42,703 bases of DNA from a virus: IMG/VR virus record IMGVR_UViG_3300034274_000018, positions 1 to 42,703 of that record. One strand, 5' to 3'. The stretch's first letter is position 1. Every line of letters begins with the position of its first letter. Positions 20,955 through 27,713 of the stretch are shown piece by piece. A program made the translations under genes and the position numbers. The notes under the pieces were generated by a model. That model saw only the letters and a program-made list of their open reading frames with translations, was not told the origin of the DNA and searched no databases.

Positions 20955-21232
20955 TTAACAACCGAGTAATAAACAAATTCACTATTGTTTTGATTCCAAG
21001 CGTGAAAGCCAATACCATTAAATTGTTCTTCAATAACTTTTACAGTTCCTAAATATCCATCGGCAGGCATATTACTTTCAGAGTATTCTTCCTTATTAAA
21101 TGGTTGCCATTCACATAACATTATATGCTCACCATCAACATCATTTGTAACTACTTTCATATTTATTTTTTCAGTTGGTAGTCCATCTGTATGTCTGTTT
21201 TTAAATCCGTCTCTTTTTTCTAAATTCTTCAT
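20951..21232 (-). CDS. small cassette protein, unknown function
   Basis: 93 residues from ATG 21232 (MKNLEKRDGFKNRHTDGLPT). An upstream frame through the cassette box is unlikely. Beta-rich middle (INMKVVTNDVDGEHIMLCEW), ending NSEFVYYSVVN. Boxes GTTAGCATTA and TAATGCTAAC are perfect inverse copies. Confidence 0.65.
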   Translation of the reverse strand: MKNLEKRDGFKNRHTDGLPTEKINMKVVTNDVDGEHIMLCEWQPFNKEEYSESNMPADGYLGTVKVIEEQFNGIGFHAWNQNNSEFVYYSVVN

Positions 21233-21241
21233 AATTAAATA

Positions 21242-21343
21242 ACTAATGCTAACACAAAATATAGTGAATAGCCGATTAAACATTTATTTTAAACCGAAAC
21301 TTTTAGGTGGTCGGCTACTCACCATATTCAGAACGTTAGCTTT
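21242..21343. repeat. attC-like cassette site
   Basis: Box ACTAATGCTAAC, arm AATAT-A-GTGA-A-TAGCCGA (21258-21275), ~35-base loop, arm TCGGCTA-C-TCAC-C-ATATT (21311-21328), core GTTAGCTTT (21335-21343). Sixteen pairs broken only by the two A/C positions. Confidence 0.87.
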
Positions 21344-21609
21344 CATTTAACAACCACTCGTCAATTAAAGCAGAAGCTTTATCATCTTGTTCTTTTGTAG
21401 CTAAGTGAGTTATTTCGAATCTTTCTACCTTTTATGTAGTTAATTCGTCTATATCTTCCCATATTAAATCTCTATTAGTTTGGGTAGTATATAAATCAAT
21501 ACTGTGCCTTCTTGAAACTGTGTGAAAAATCTACTTTTACTCTAAAGGCATAGTTTCCAAAATCCTCCCTTGAATATTTATTACCATTAACTTCTTTAAT
21601 TTTACCCAT
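21336..21609 (-). pseudogene. decayed cassette gene (frameshift and stop)
   Basis: Starts MGKIKEVNGNKYSREDFGNY and reads to VDFSHSFKKAQY then TGA. The neighbouring frame continues sensibly as VSRRHSIDLYTTQTNRDLIW, DELTT, an in-frame TAA (21432-21434), then KVERFEITHLATKEQDDKAS to ALIDEWLLNES. One indel near 21520-21530 plus one nonsense change would explain this. Boxes GTTAGCTTT and AAAGCTAAC (21637-21645) are still perfect, so the unit decayed in place. Confidence 0.65.
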
Positions 21610-21636
21610 AATTTTAATTTTTGTACCGAAAAACGA

Positions 21637-21708
21637 AAAGCTAACAATCTATATAATTAATAACTACTTACGTATTGCTTTAACAAGCTTTACTATACCG
21701 TTAACTAC
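21637..21708. repeat. diverged attC-like cassette site
   Basis: Box AAAGCTAAC, CTATAT arm, ACTATAC arm, core GTTAACTAC (21700-21708). Only the TATA/TATA pairs hold well; the inner tetranucleotides do not match, as if two half-sites from different origins were joined. Confidence 0.55.
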
Positions 21709-22031
21709 AATGCCTTTTTGGTTTGTTTTCGTCTATTAAGTTCTTGCTTTGCGATAGTTTCAATAAGTGGAAAAACTCTATATTCAGCCCACCAACAGTT
21801 GGTATTTGTCAACTCACTTCCGTACTTTATTAAGTATTTTAATTCTTTAGTTGTTTTTTGTTCAACTTTATAGCAAATATTAGAATAAAGTTGTGCCAAT
21901 TGCTTTATAGTATTAAGCCACTTATTGAAGGTTCTTTTTGTTATGGTCTTTGCTTCATCGGGTACAGTAGTTAACACCGTATAACCGTCAGACTTATTTT
22001 CTGCTTCTTTGGTTTCTAATTGATCAATCAT
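21705..22031 (-). CDS. protein with a cassette core inside its reading frame
   Basis: 108 residues: MIDQLETKEAENKSDGYTVL, then TTVPDEAKTITKRTFNKWLN and a helical rest ending RRKQTKKAL. The codons for YTVLTT contain TTATACGGTGTTAACTAC, which is a start-side site half (plus strand GTAGTTAAC at 21967-21975). The matching box GTTAACTAC lies at the stop (21700-21708). So the C-terminal ~85 residues come from a cassette and the first ~20 from the DNA beside it: a fusion at the array edge. The start overlaps the next gene by 4 bases. Confidence 0.6.
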   Translation of the reverse strand: MIDQLETKEAENKSDGYTVLTTVPDEAKTITKRTFNKWLNTIKQLAQLYSNICYKVEQKTTKELKYLIKYGSELTNTNCWWAEYRVFPLIETIAKQELNRRKQTKKAL

Positions 22032-22249
22032 AATTTATTTTGTGTTTTTTTATACCATCCCTTATCTTTACATTTTAAACAAATAAACTGTTCGGTTTCA
22101 CCTGTACAACAACGTGTAAAATTCATTGCTTCATGCAGTTTATCAATTCCACTTATATAATTATGCAATTTACCGAATGGCACATTCTGTCTTTGACTTA
22201 TAATTAAGTGCTTATCTATTAATTTTGTAAATTCTTTTTTAGTCATCAT
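22028..22249 (-). CDS. small protein with CxxC, unknown function
   Basis: 73 residues (MMTKKEFTKLIDKHLIISQR). RCCTGETEQFICLKCKDKGW near the end has a CC...CxxC arrangement, possibly zinc-binding. Coupled by an ATGA overlap to the fusion gene downstream. Confidence 0.6.
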   Translation of the reverse strand: MMTKKEFTKLIDKHLIISQRQNVPFGKLHNYISGIDKLHEAMNFTRCCTGETEQFICLKCKDKGWYKKTQNKL

Positions 22250-22312
22250 ATAAATTCTTTTATGTGTTGGTTTTTAGCGTGTAGTCTATCAAAATATCTA
22301 CGTAAACACATT

Positions 22313-22810
22313 TTATTTTTCGTATTTAGTTATTATTCTATTAATTTGCTTTTCAACAAACTTAATCGTGTTTTCCTCTGTGATTTCGCTTGTAAATTCT
22401 TTTTCTAATTCTTCTTTATGGTTGCTTAGTGTTTCTAATACGCTTAATCTTGCTTTTGTTAGGTTTAAATCATTAGCTAATGGTTTCATTCCTTTTTCTA
22501 ATAAAATCGCATTAAATCGCATTATGCTGATTTTATCTTTTAATATTATTGTCCAATCATAAACACTTTTGTTTAGTATTTCATCAATAACCTGGATTGC
22601 TCTCTCTGCTGAATATAAATTACTTTCGTTTAAAAGTATTAATTGGTGAATCCATAATTTAGCTAAACTTTCATTTCTTTGTAAATTTATACTTTCTTGC
22701 GTTTCCTTCCATTCTAAAATTGAATTAAACGCTTTAATGTCCTTTGTTGAAGGCTTTTGTACGTTATCAAATTTCCATTTAAAATGTTCCAATGCTTTTT
22801 CTATATTCAT
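22313..22810 (-). CDS. helical protein of the replication operon, unknown function
   Basis: 165 residues, MNIEKALEHFKWKFDNVQKP, all-helical, Glu/Lys/Leu-rich. It overlaps the start region of the ATPase gene upstream by 4 bases. I know similar proteins next to phage replication genes but cannot name a function. The 63 bases to the left (22250-22312) contain no gene. Confidence 0.6.
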   Translation of the reverse strand: MNIEKALEHFKWKFDNVQKPSTKDIKAFNSILEWKETQESINLQRNESLAKLWIHQLILLNESNLYSAERAIQVIDEILNKSVYDWTIILKDKISIMRFNAILLEKGMKPLANDLNLTKARLSVLETLSNHKEELEKEFTSEITEENTIKFVEKQINRIITKYEK

Positions 22811-23643
22811 ATTATTAAATTATTATCTCCGTTTACTGTTGGTATGTGGTTGTGGTCAAGCTCAAAATAAAACTCATTAAAAGGAAAGTTCCTGCAATAG
22901 TCTGGAGTTACTTTTGTTAGATTATCATCTCTTGTTACAAACGCAACCGTTTCGGCTTTCTTCATTATTGAACTTCCTAAATGACCCGTAGGCTTATCGC
23001 TACCATGATTCCTATGTAAAACAGTTGATAAATGAGCGTTGCTTTTTGTTGTCCACGTCATCATGCCTTGGGTTATCCTGTTGGCTTCATCTAAATCATT
23101 AACACTATCAATTATATCGGCTGCACCATCTATACAAATTAATCCTATATTATTCCTATATTCACTTTCCATCATAATCCATTCTATAAATTGGAATCTT
23201 ATTTTTGCATCATATTCTCTTGTTGAAAAAGGGATAAATAATTTATAATCAGAACCAACCATATCACAAACACGCCTTGCTACTCTTTGAGTATGCCATA
23301 AGGATTGTTCTGTATCAACATCTATTATAAATTTATCTTTTGTATTATGTCCTAATAAATCTGGAAAATAGTTTTGTGCGCCTCCTCCAATATAACCCGC
23401 TAACAAAGCTGACTTTAAAAATGTTTTCATTGATTTAGACGCTCCAACCAAGCAACTAAAGTTCCCATACGTTCCAAACGGTATTGGGTATCTTACATTC
23501 TTATAAACATAATCTCCTAAACTTAATGCAACTGGTGGCGGTGGTAATTTTAAAGAAACATCAACAAAACAATTATCATGCATTTCTTTAAAATCCACTT
23601 TATCAATAGTTGTTAAATAATCCCCTTCTTTTAATTTATCCAT
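22807..23643 (-). CDS. RecA-fold ATPase, RepA/DnaB-like replicative helicase candidate
   Basis: 278 residues. Walker A GASKSMKT (about residues 67-74), Walker B region NIGLICIDGAADI (about 165-177), a TQGMMTWTTKSNAHLSTVLH segment with a conserved His (HRNHG) in the place of the sensor, typical of RepA-like AAA_25 ATPases. Likely loads on or unwinds DNA at the phage origin. Part of a coupled operon with the DUF6291-like gene (overlap of one base) and the 22313 gene. Confidence 0.75.
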   Translation of the reverse strand: MDKLKEGDYLTTIDKVDFKEMHDNCFVDVSLKLPPPPVALSLGDYVYKNVRYPIPFGTYGNFSCLVGASKSMKTFLKSALLAGYIGGGAQNYFPDLLGHNTKDKFIIDVDTEQSLWHTQRVARRVCDMVGSDYKLFIPFSTREYDAKIRFQFIEWIMMESEYRNNIGLICIDGAADIIDSVNDLDEANRITQGMMTWTTKSNAHLSTVLHRNHGSDKPTGHLGSSIMKKAETVAFVTRDDNLTKVTPDYCRNFPFNEFYFELDHNHIPTVNGDNNLII

Positions 23644-24233
23644 TAAGTTCTTTTTTTATGTTCGTTAAGTTTTCCGACTCGCTCTTGTGTGTTTAACCAG
23701 TTATTAAAATGCTTTCTAAATTCCAAAGTGTTTTTATGAAGCGTGTTATCTATAATCAATTGTCCTTTAAAGGTTTTTAATAAAGGAGTAAGACTACCTT
23801 TCTTTAGTTTTAAACGCATATACATTTCCTCTACAGCTTGGTCGTGGTTATTATTCTTAACTTCATCAACAAATTTATTATAGATGTTGTTTATATCTAT
23901 TACTATATCTTTATCTATTACTATATCTTTATCGGCATGTTTCGCATCTAGTTTTATGCGTTCGGATGCGTTCGCATTATTTTTATCCCATCGTATCTTG
24001 GCGTTTGCACTATTTTGTTTTGATTTTAATTCCCATTTTTTTAAATCTCTTTTTAAAGCCTGTTTTATATTAGCAAATACGGCATTAATAAGTAAGTCAT
24101 CCGTTTGTGGGTCTTCATCATTAACATAGCTTAAAACGTGTTTTATAAGTTCCCCTGCCTTTTCATTAGGTAGTGTGTTAAATGTTTCCTGCCAATCACA
24201 ATAAAACATAAAAGATTTTTTATTCTCCGCCAT
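23643..24233 (-). CDS. DUF6291-like replication-region protein
   Basis: 196 residues. FYCDWQETFNTLPNEKAGEL, IKHVLSYVNDEDPQTDDLLI and IKQALKRDLKKWE match the DUF6291 N-terminal domain. A low-complexity linker follows with a DKDIVID direct repeat, then a helical C-terminal part (RKHFNNWLNTQERVGKL) as in phage replication initiator/loader proteins. Probably helps recruit the ATPase encoded directly downstream. Confidence 0.72.
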   Translation of the reverse strand: MAENKKSFMFYCDWQETFNTLPNEKAGELIKHVLSYVNDEDPQTDDLLINAVFANIKQALKRDLKKWELKSKQNSANAKIRWDKNNANASERIKLDAKHADKDIVIDKDIVIDINNIYNKFVDEVKNNNHDQAVEEMYMRLKLKKGSLTPLLKTFKGQLIIDNTLHKNTLEFRKHFNNWLNTQERVGKLNEHKKRT

Positions 24234-24236
24234 TAC

Positions 24237-24560
24237 TTATTTTATTCGTCTCATTTTTCTTTTAGGTAACACACCTTTTTTTAATTCACTTAATTCTCTT
24301 CTTAATTTTACTATTTTTTCATGTTCTCTTTTAATCTTTTGATTTTTAATATATATTTCCGAACGATACTCTTCTCTAATCATTTCTTCGATTGAACCTT
24401 GATAATGTTGTGCGTGTCCATTAGGGCAATGGAATGACATTTTCTTTCCTTTTTCTTTTAGTTTTTCGTGCAAGAATTCTGGAAGAGCAAACACGACGCC
24501 ACAACTACAACACTCTTCTGTTATTAAAACAATTTCGTGTGATATTCTATTTCTTTTCAT
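24237..24560 (-). CDS. zinc-ribbon and coiled-coil protein
   Basis: 107 residues. CCSCG (about residues 17-21) and CPNGHAQHY (about 44-52) form a zinc site; residues 60-95 are a basic coiled coil (KREHEKIVKLRRELSELKK) ending in KRKMRRIK. Probably binds DNA. Known to me as a hypothetical protein in many Bacteroidota phages. Confidence 0.65.
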   Translation of the reverse strand: MKRNRISHEIVLITEECCSCGVVFALPEFLHEKLKEKGKKMSFHCPNGHAQHYQGSIEEMIREEYRSEIYIKNQKIKREHEKIVKLRRELSELKKGVLPKRKMRRIK

Positions 24561-24593
24561 TGTATATTTTTTTACAAAGTAAATTAAATTTTT

Positions 24594-24755
24594 TTACACT
24601 ATGTTTTTAAGCAAAACCAATTCTCCTTTCTTCCAGTTGCCTTTGTAAAGTCTAGTATCAAGGGTAACCCTGCTTATACCTAATTGATTAGATAGCTCTG
24701 TCTTGGATATTAATCCAGATTCAATTTTTGATTTTATAATTAAAATATCTTTCAT
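24594..24755 (-). CDS. small helix-turn-helix protein
   Basis: 53 residues. KIESGLISKTELSNQLGISR then VTLDTRLYKGNWKKGEL: an HTH in which ISKTELSNQLGISRVTLDTRL is the helix-turn-helix. First gene after a consensus promoter and perhaps leaderless (the start site is predicted at or beside the ATG). Likely a Cro-like or activator protein for the leftward early operon. Confidence 0.7.
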   Translation of the reverse strand: MKDILIIKSKIESGLISKTELSNQLGISRVTLDTRLYKGNWKKGELVLLKNIV

Positions 24756-24760
24756 CTGTA

Positions 24761-24791
24761 CAAATTTAAACAATTAATTTAATTACACAAG
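24761..24791 (-). promoter_or_regulatory. Bacteroidota-type promoter for the HTH/replication operon
   Basis: On the minus strand CTTG (24788-24791), 19 bases, TAAATTTG (24761-24768), against the consensus TTTG-N19-TAnnTTTG. The ATG is 6 bases after the -7 element, so the mRNA would have almost no leader. Confidence 0.65.
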
Positions 24792-24868
24792 TCTTTTTAC
24801 AAAAATTATTTTAAACTATTCTAATAATATTTATTATTTATTGAAATAACGAACATTAAAACGTTCGA

Positions 24869-24920
24869 CAACAGTCAATATAAATCATTAAAAAACGATT
24901 CATATTTTAGTGTTAGTATC
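24869..24920. repeat. orphan attC-like site
   Basis: CAAC box, arm AATAT-A-AATC-A-T (24877-24888), loop TTAAAA, arm A-C... GATT-C-ATATT (to 24906), core GTTAGTATC (24912-24920). The two A/C positions and paired AATC/GATT match the array sites exactly, but no cassette gene is beside it. It lies ~2.9 kb right of the last array unit, just upstream of the HTH promoter. Confidence 0.7.
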
Positions 24921-25008
24921 AATAAAAACGGCATCTATAACCATGTTACCACAACAGTTTAAACAAATATAATAATTATCCGTTTACAAACGTTTACAAA
25001 TGAGCTGA

Positions 25009-25242
25009 TTATTTTTGCTCTTGTAGTTTCTTGAAAAAAGATTTACAGAAATTAATTGTACCAAAGGACAATATCACAGCAGGAGTAATTGCAGCAATAA
25101 CCAAATTATCTTGACTAAGATAATCTTGAACATTAAAAGTCTTTAATAATTTAATTGAAATATAGACATAAAAAGCAAACAATGTCATAGCAACGAATAC
25201 TACAACAAACATTTTCAAAAGCCATTTAACAAATCCTAACAT
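25009..25242 (-). CDS. small membrane protein with two helices
   Basis: 77 residues. MFVVVFVAMTLFAFYVYISI (about residues 11-30) and LVIAAITPAVILSFGTI (about 47-63) are clear membrane helices; the ends are basic (KSFFKKLQEQK). Unknown function; possibly superinfection immunity, by position next to the control region. Confidence 0.6.
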   Translation of the reverse strand: MLGFVKWLLKMFVVVFVAMTLFAFYVYISIKLLKTFNVQDYLSQDNLVIAAITPAVILSFGTINFCKSFFKKLQEQK

Positions 25243-25576
25243 AGTATATTATTAGTGTACTACTAATATTAAATGTTACAATATTATTAAGTACAATCAA
25301 ACATGCAGCCACCCATGCACTATACACAGTCTATCTTTAATTAATTCATTTTCTAATGAAGTACTTATAAAGTATGCTATACAAAATAGTTTTAGATCAC
25401 AAATAAAAGAGATTTGTTAATAACTTTGTATACACACTCATATACAATATGCGATATATATTTTAAAAATATTTCTTAACACATGAGCTTTAACATTAGT
25501 AATATCAATAGTTTAAGCAATTTTTTCCTTATTAACTTCTCTTACTCATCTTGTTTAACCCCTCTGTGTTCTTCTA
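25243..25576. other. gene-free control region
   Basis: No gene in ~330 bases. TATTAGT-GTACT-ACTAATA near 25249-25267 is an inverted repeat just upstream of the membrane-protein gene and could be an operator. The remainder is AT-rich without features I can name. Confidence 0.4.
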
Positions 25577-25607
25577 TTTGTTTTATTGAAAATAATTTTT
25601 ATATTTG
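25577..25607 (+). promoter_or_regulatory. consensus Bacteroidota promoter, plus strand
   Basis: TTTG (25577-25580), 19 bases, TATATTTG (25600-25607): a perfect match to TTTG-N19-TAnnTTTG. The transcript would start near 25613 and read a 9-codon ORF (MKKVSELRN) overlapping an AAAAGTCT/AGACTTTT hairpin, then the tRNA-like element. Confidence 0.8.
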
Positions 25608-25687
25608 TAACATCATTAAATGAAAAAAGTCTCCGAGCTGCGAAACTGAAGACTTTTGAATTTTAATAATGTATAACATAAAAAGAG

Positions 25688-25756
25688 GGGGCTGTCAGAT
25701 TTGAATTATTCAGGATTCCTACCTTGTGAATGAGGGTTTGATTCCCTCCAGCTCCA
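25688..25756 (+). ncRNA. tRNA/tmRNA-like RNA element
   Basis: GGGGCTG (25688-25694) pairs with CAGCTCC (25749-25755) as a 7-bp acceptor. GAGGG-TTTGATT-CCCTC (25732-25748) is a perfect T-arm with a 7-base loop directly next to it, and A756 is in the discriminator place, followed by CTTTTTT. The 37 bases between allow only a weak arm (TCAGG/CCTTG, loop ATTCCTA) and no D stem. The ends (GGGGCTG, CAGCTCCA) are those of tmRNA. No CCA and no tag ORF. It may be a tRNA-like regulator, a decayed tmRNA end used as an attachment site, or a decoy. Confidence 0.5.
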
Positions 25757-25816
25757 CTTTTTTGTTATAGCAAATATAGTTATAATCTTGTAGAGATACA
25801 AATAAATTTTATTATT

Positions 25817-26290
25817 ATGAGCTTTATTGAAGAACTTAAAAAAGAAAGAAACGCTTTAACAGAAAGGCTTAACGCGGTTAATCTATTACTGCAAAGTTAT
25901 GGAGAGAACCAACCAAAACCTATTCAAAAACCAAAAGAAATAGTAGTTGTAGACTTCGACCTGGGAAGAGAATTGAAAAAATCATCAACCCCTCAAAAGT
26001 TTTTACTTGTCTTAAAAGAGAATCAAAGATTTATGAAAATTCGAGAAATGGCTAAGTTTATTCAAGCACAAATTGGTGGTAATGAAAATGATTGGACTAT
26101 CAAGCTTTCTAGAACCACAGGAAAATTAAAGAAAATGAATAAAATTACCTCTTATAAAATAGGTAAGTCTAATATCAATGTTTTCTGGGGAAGTCCAAAT
26201 TGGATAGAAAATGACAAAATAAAAAGCGGTCATGAATACATTGAAGAAGCGGTTGATAAAAATCAAGGAAGTTTATTGATTGATTTATAA
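25817..26290 (+). CDS. plus-strand protein with coiled coil and winged-helix-like domain
   Basis: 157 residues. Residues 1-28 are a coiled coil (FIEELKKERNALTERLNAVN). Residues ~52-125 (TPQKFLLVLKENQRFMKIRE to VFWGSPNW) read like a winged helix: helices MKIREMAKFIQAQ and WTIKLSRTTGKLKKM and a beta wing. Likely a DNA-binding regulator. It is transcribed against the main operons and is downstream of the tRNA-like RNA, perhaps from the same promoter. Confidence 0.6.
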   Translation: MSFIEELKKERNALTERLNAVNLLLQSYGENQPKPIQKPKEIVVVDFDLGRELKKSSTPQKFLLVLKENQRFMKIREMAKFIQAQIGGNENDWTIKLSRTTGKLKKMNKITSYKIGKSNINVFWGSPNWIENDKIKSGHEYIEEAVDKNQGSLLIDL

Positions 26291-26295
26291 AAAAC

Positions 26296-26320
26296 AAAAG
26301 CACCTAAATTAGGCGCTTAT
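26296..26320. terminator. bidirectional terminator-like hairpin
   Basis: AAGC-a-CCTA-aat-TAGG-c-GCTT (26298-26318), eight pairs. On the minus strand it is followed by TTTTGTTTTTT, so it works best for leftward transcripts; it also directly follows the plus-strand gene's stop. Confidence 0.6.
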
Positions 26321-26330
26321 ATTATACAGG

Positions 26331-26447
26331 CTTCCATCATTAGGAAGTATTAGACTAGCTGTTAAAAAGTGTGCCGTCTCTCATCAGGATAGGGCTTTTA
26401 ACTTAAAGTCGGAATAGGGAGTAAGTTTAGTCGCTGCTCCCTTTCTT
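26331..26447 (+). ncRNA. candidate structured RNA with three hairpins
   Basis: Hairpin 1 CTTCC-ATCATTA-GGAAG (26331-26347). Hairpin 2 GTTAAAAAG...CTTTTAAC (26361-26402) with inner GCC/GGC. Hairpin 3 GGGAG...CTCCC (26417-26441) followed by TTTCTT, like a terminator. No ORF. It lies between a terminator and the gene at 26460. Could be an untranslated RNA or the 3' end of the upstream transcript. Confidence 0.4.
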
Positions 26448-26459
26448 CATTTAACAAAA

Positions 26460-26765
26460 CTACAAAAGTTTTTGTAAATAGTATTTTCTACCGCTATTAT
26501 TTTGAAATTCAATTAATTGCGTTTTTTTTAATTCTCTATAGTAGTAGTCGTAATTTCTTGTATCACTTTCAAAATCATTTAGTTTTTCTACAAACGATTT
26601 TAAGTTAGTGTCAAATATTACAACCCTATTATCAGTAATAAGCGTATATAAACTTTTTAAGTCTCGTATCACTTCACAAATATAATACAAATTACAATAT
26701 AGTACGTAAATAATTGCACGAATACTTGTTATTGCAAAATAATACGTATATATTTGTATAATCAA
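26460..26765 (-). CDS. protein with unclear start, unknown function
   Basis: Open frame of 101 residues. The part from VIRDLKSLYTLITDNRVVIF (GTG near 26672) to RKYYLQKLL is protein-like: FDTNLKSFVEKLNDFESDTR then a YYYRELKKTQLIEFQNNSGR wing. It may be a small winged-helix protein. The upstream residues are Ile/Tyr-rich, overlap the transposase promoter and are probably not translated. TATATTTG lies just upstream of the GTG. Confidence 0.45.
   Translation of the reverse strand: MIIQIYTYYFAITSIRAIIYVLYCNLYYICEVIRDLKSLYTLITDNRVVIFDTNLKSFVEKLNDFESDTRNYDYYYRELKKTQLIEFQNNSGRKYYLQKLL
26726..26756 (+). promoter_or_regulatory. promoter of the transposase gene
   Basis: TTG (26726-26728), 20 bases, TATATTTG (26749-26756), 22 bases before the ATG. 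Good -7, acceptable spacing. Confidence 0.55.
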
Positions 26766-26777
26766 AAACTAGAAACC

Positions 26778-27713
26778 ATGAATTTTAAATCACTCCCACA
26801 GCTTTTAGACTACTTCAAAGAAGAAAGCACTTGCAAAGACTACTACCAACAGATACGTTGGAACGGTGACATAGCTTGTCCTCATTGTGCTAGTTTAAAG
26901 GTTTATACAACTAAAAGAGGGTTTAGATGTGGAGAGAAAGAGTGTAGAAAGGATTTTAGCATAACAACTGGCACTATTTTTCATAATTCTAAAATTTCAT
27001 TAAGAATATGGTTTGCAGCGATTTATTTAGCCACTACTCATAAAAAGGGTATTTCTTCGGTTCAGCTAGGTTTAGACTTAGGCATTCCCCAAAAGACAGC
27101 TTGGTTTGTTTTACATCGTATTCGCGAAATGCTAAGAGAGAAGTCTCCGCAAATGTTAGGAGAAAGTAAAATGGTAGAAATTGATGCCACTTATATTGGT
27201 GGAAAGGAACGCAATAAGCATTTAAACAAACGACGTTCTCAAAATGATAAGAACTTAACTAATGAGGGTGAATCATATAAGCCTAAAAAAACAGTTGTAG
27301 GAATCATTGAGCGTAACGGTAAAGTAGCTTTAAGATATGTAAGCGGAGAGACTACTAAGAATATGGAAGATTTTGTGACGACACACGTTCCACAAGATTC
27401 GACTATCTATTCTGATGAAGCTCCTGCGTATAATCAATTAAAAAGATACTATACACATGACAACGTTAAGCACGCTCTTAATATATATGTTGAGGGTAAT
27501 GTGCATACGAACACCATAGAGAACTTTTGGAGTGTATTAAAAAGAGGTTTGTATGGTGTTTACCATCAAGTAAGTGATAAGCATTTAGAACGTTACTTGG
27601 ATGAATTTGCAGCACGTTTTAATACTCGTGATTTGACAAGTCAAGAAAGGTTTGAAAAGTTTTTGGTGGATAGTGAGAGTGTTTTGAGCTATAAGGAGTT
27701 GACTTTAAACTAA
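26778..27713 (+). CDS. IS1595-family (ISXO2-like) transposase
   Basis: 311 residues from ATG 26778. N-terminal zinc ribbon CPHC...CGEKECRKDFS (about residues 34-62), helix-turn-helix GISSVQLGLDLGIPQKTAWF, catalytic EIDATYIGG (D near 137), YSDEAPAY (second D) and HTNTIENFWSVLKRGLYG with the C-terminal acidic position. Full length for the family. The stop overlaps the stop of the convergent HEPN-like gene by 4 bases, leaving no room for a normal right inverted repeat, so the element may be trapped or immobile. Confidence 0.88.
   Translation: MNFKSLPQLLDYFKEESTCKDYYQQIRWNGDIACPHCASLKVYTTKRGFRCGEKECRKDFSITTGTIFHNSKISLRIWFAAIYLATTHKKGISSVQLGLDLGIPQKTAWFVLHRIREMLREKSPQMLGESKMVEIDATYIGGKERNKHLNKRRSQNDKNLTNEGESYKPKKTVVGIIERNGKVALRYVSGETTKNMEDFVTTHVPQDSTIYSDEAPAYNQLKRYYTHDNVKHALNIYVEGNVHTNTIENFWSVLKRGLYGVYHQVSDKHLERYLDEFAARFNTRDLTSQERFEKFLVDSESVLSYKELTLN

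Noticed and set aside
26361-26402. Minus-strand CTGATGAGA inside a long stem, suggesting a hammerhead ribozyme
   Set aside because: The GAAA and cleavage-site parts of the hammerhead core are missing.
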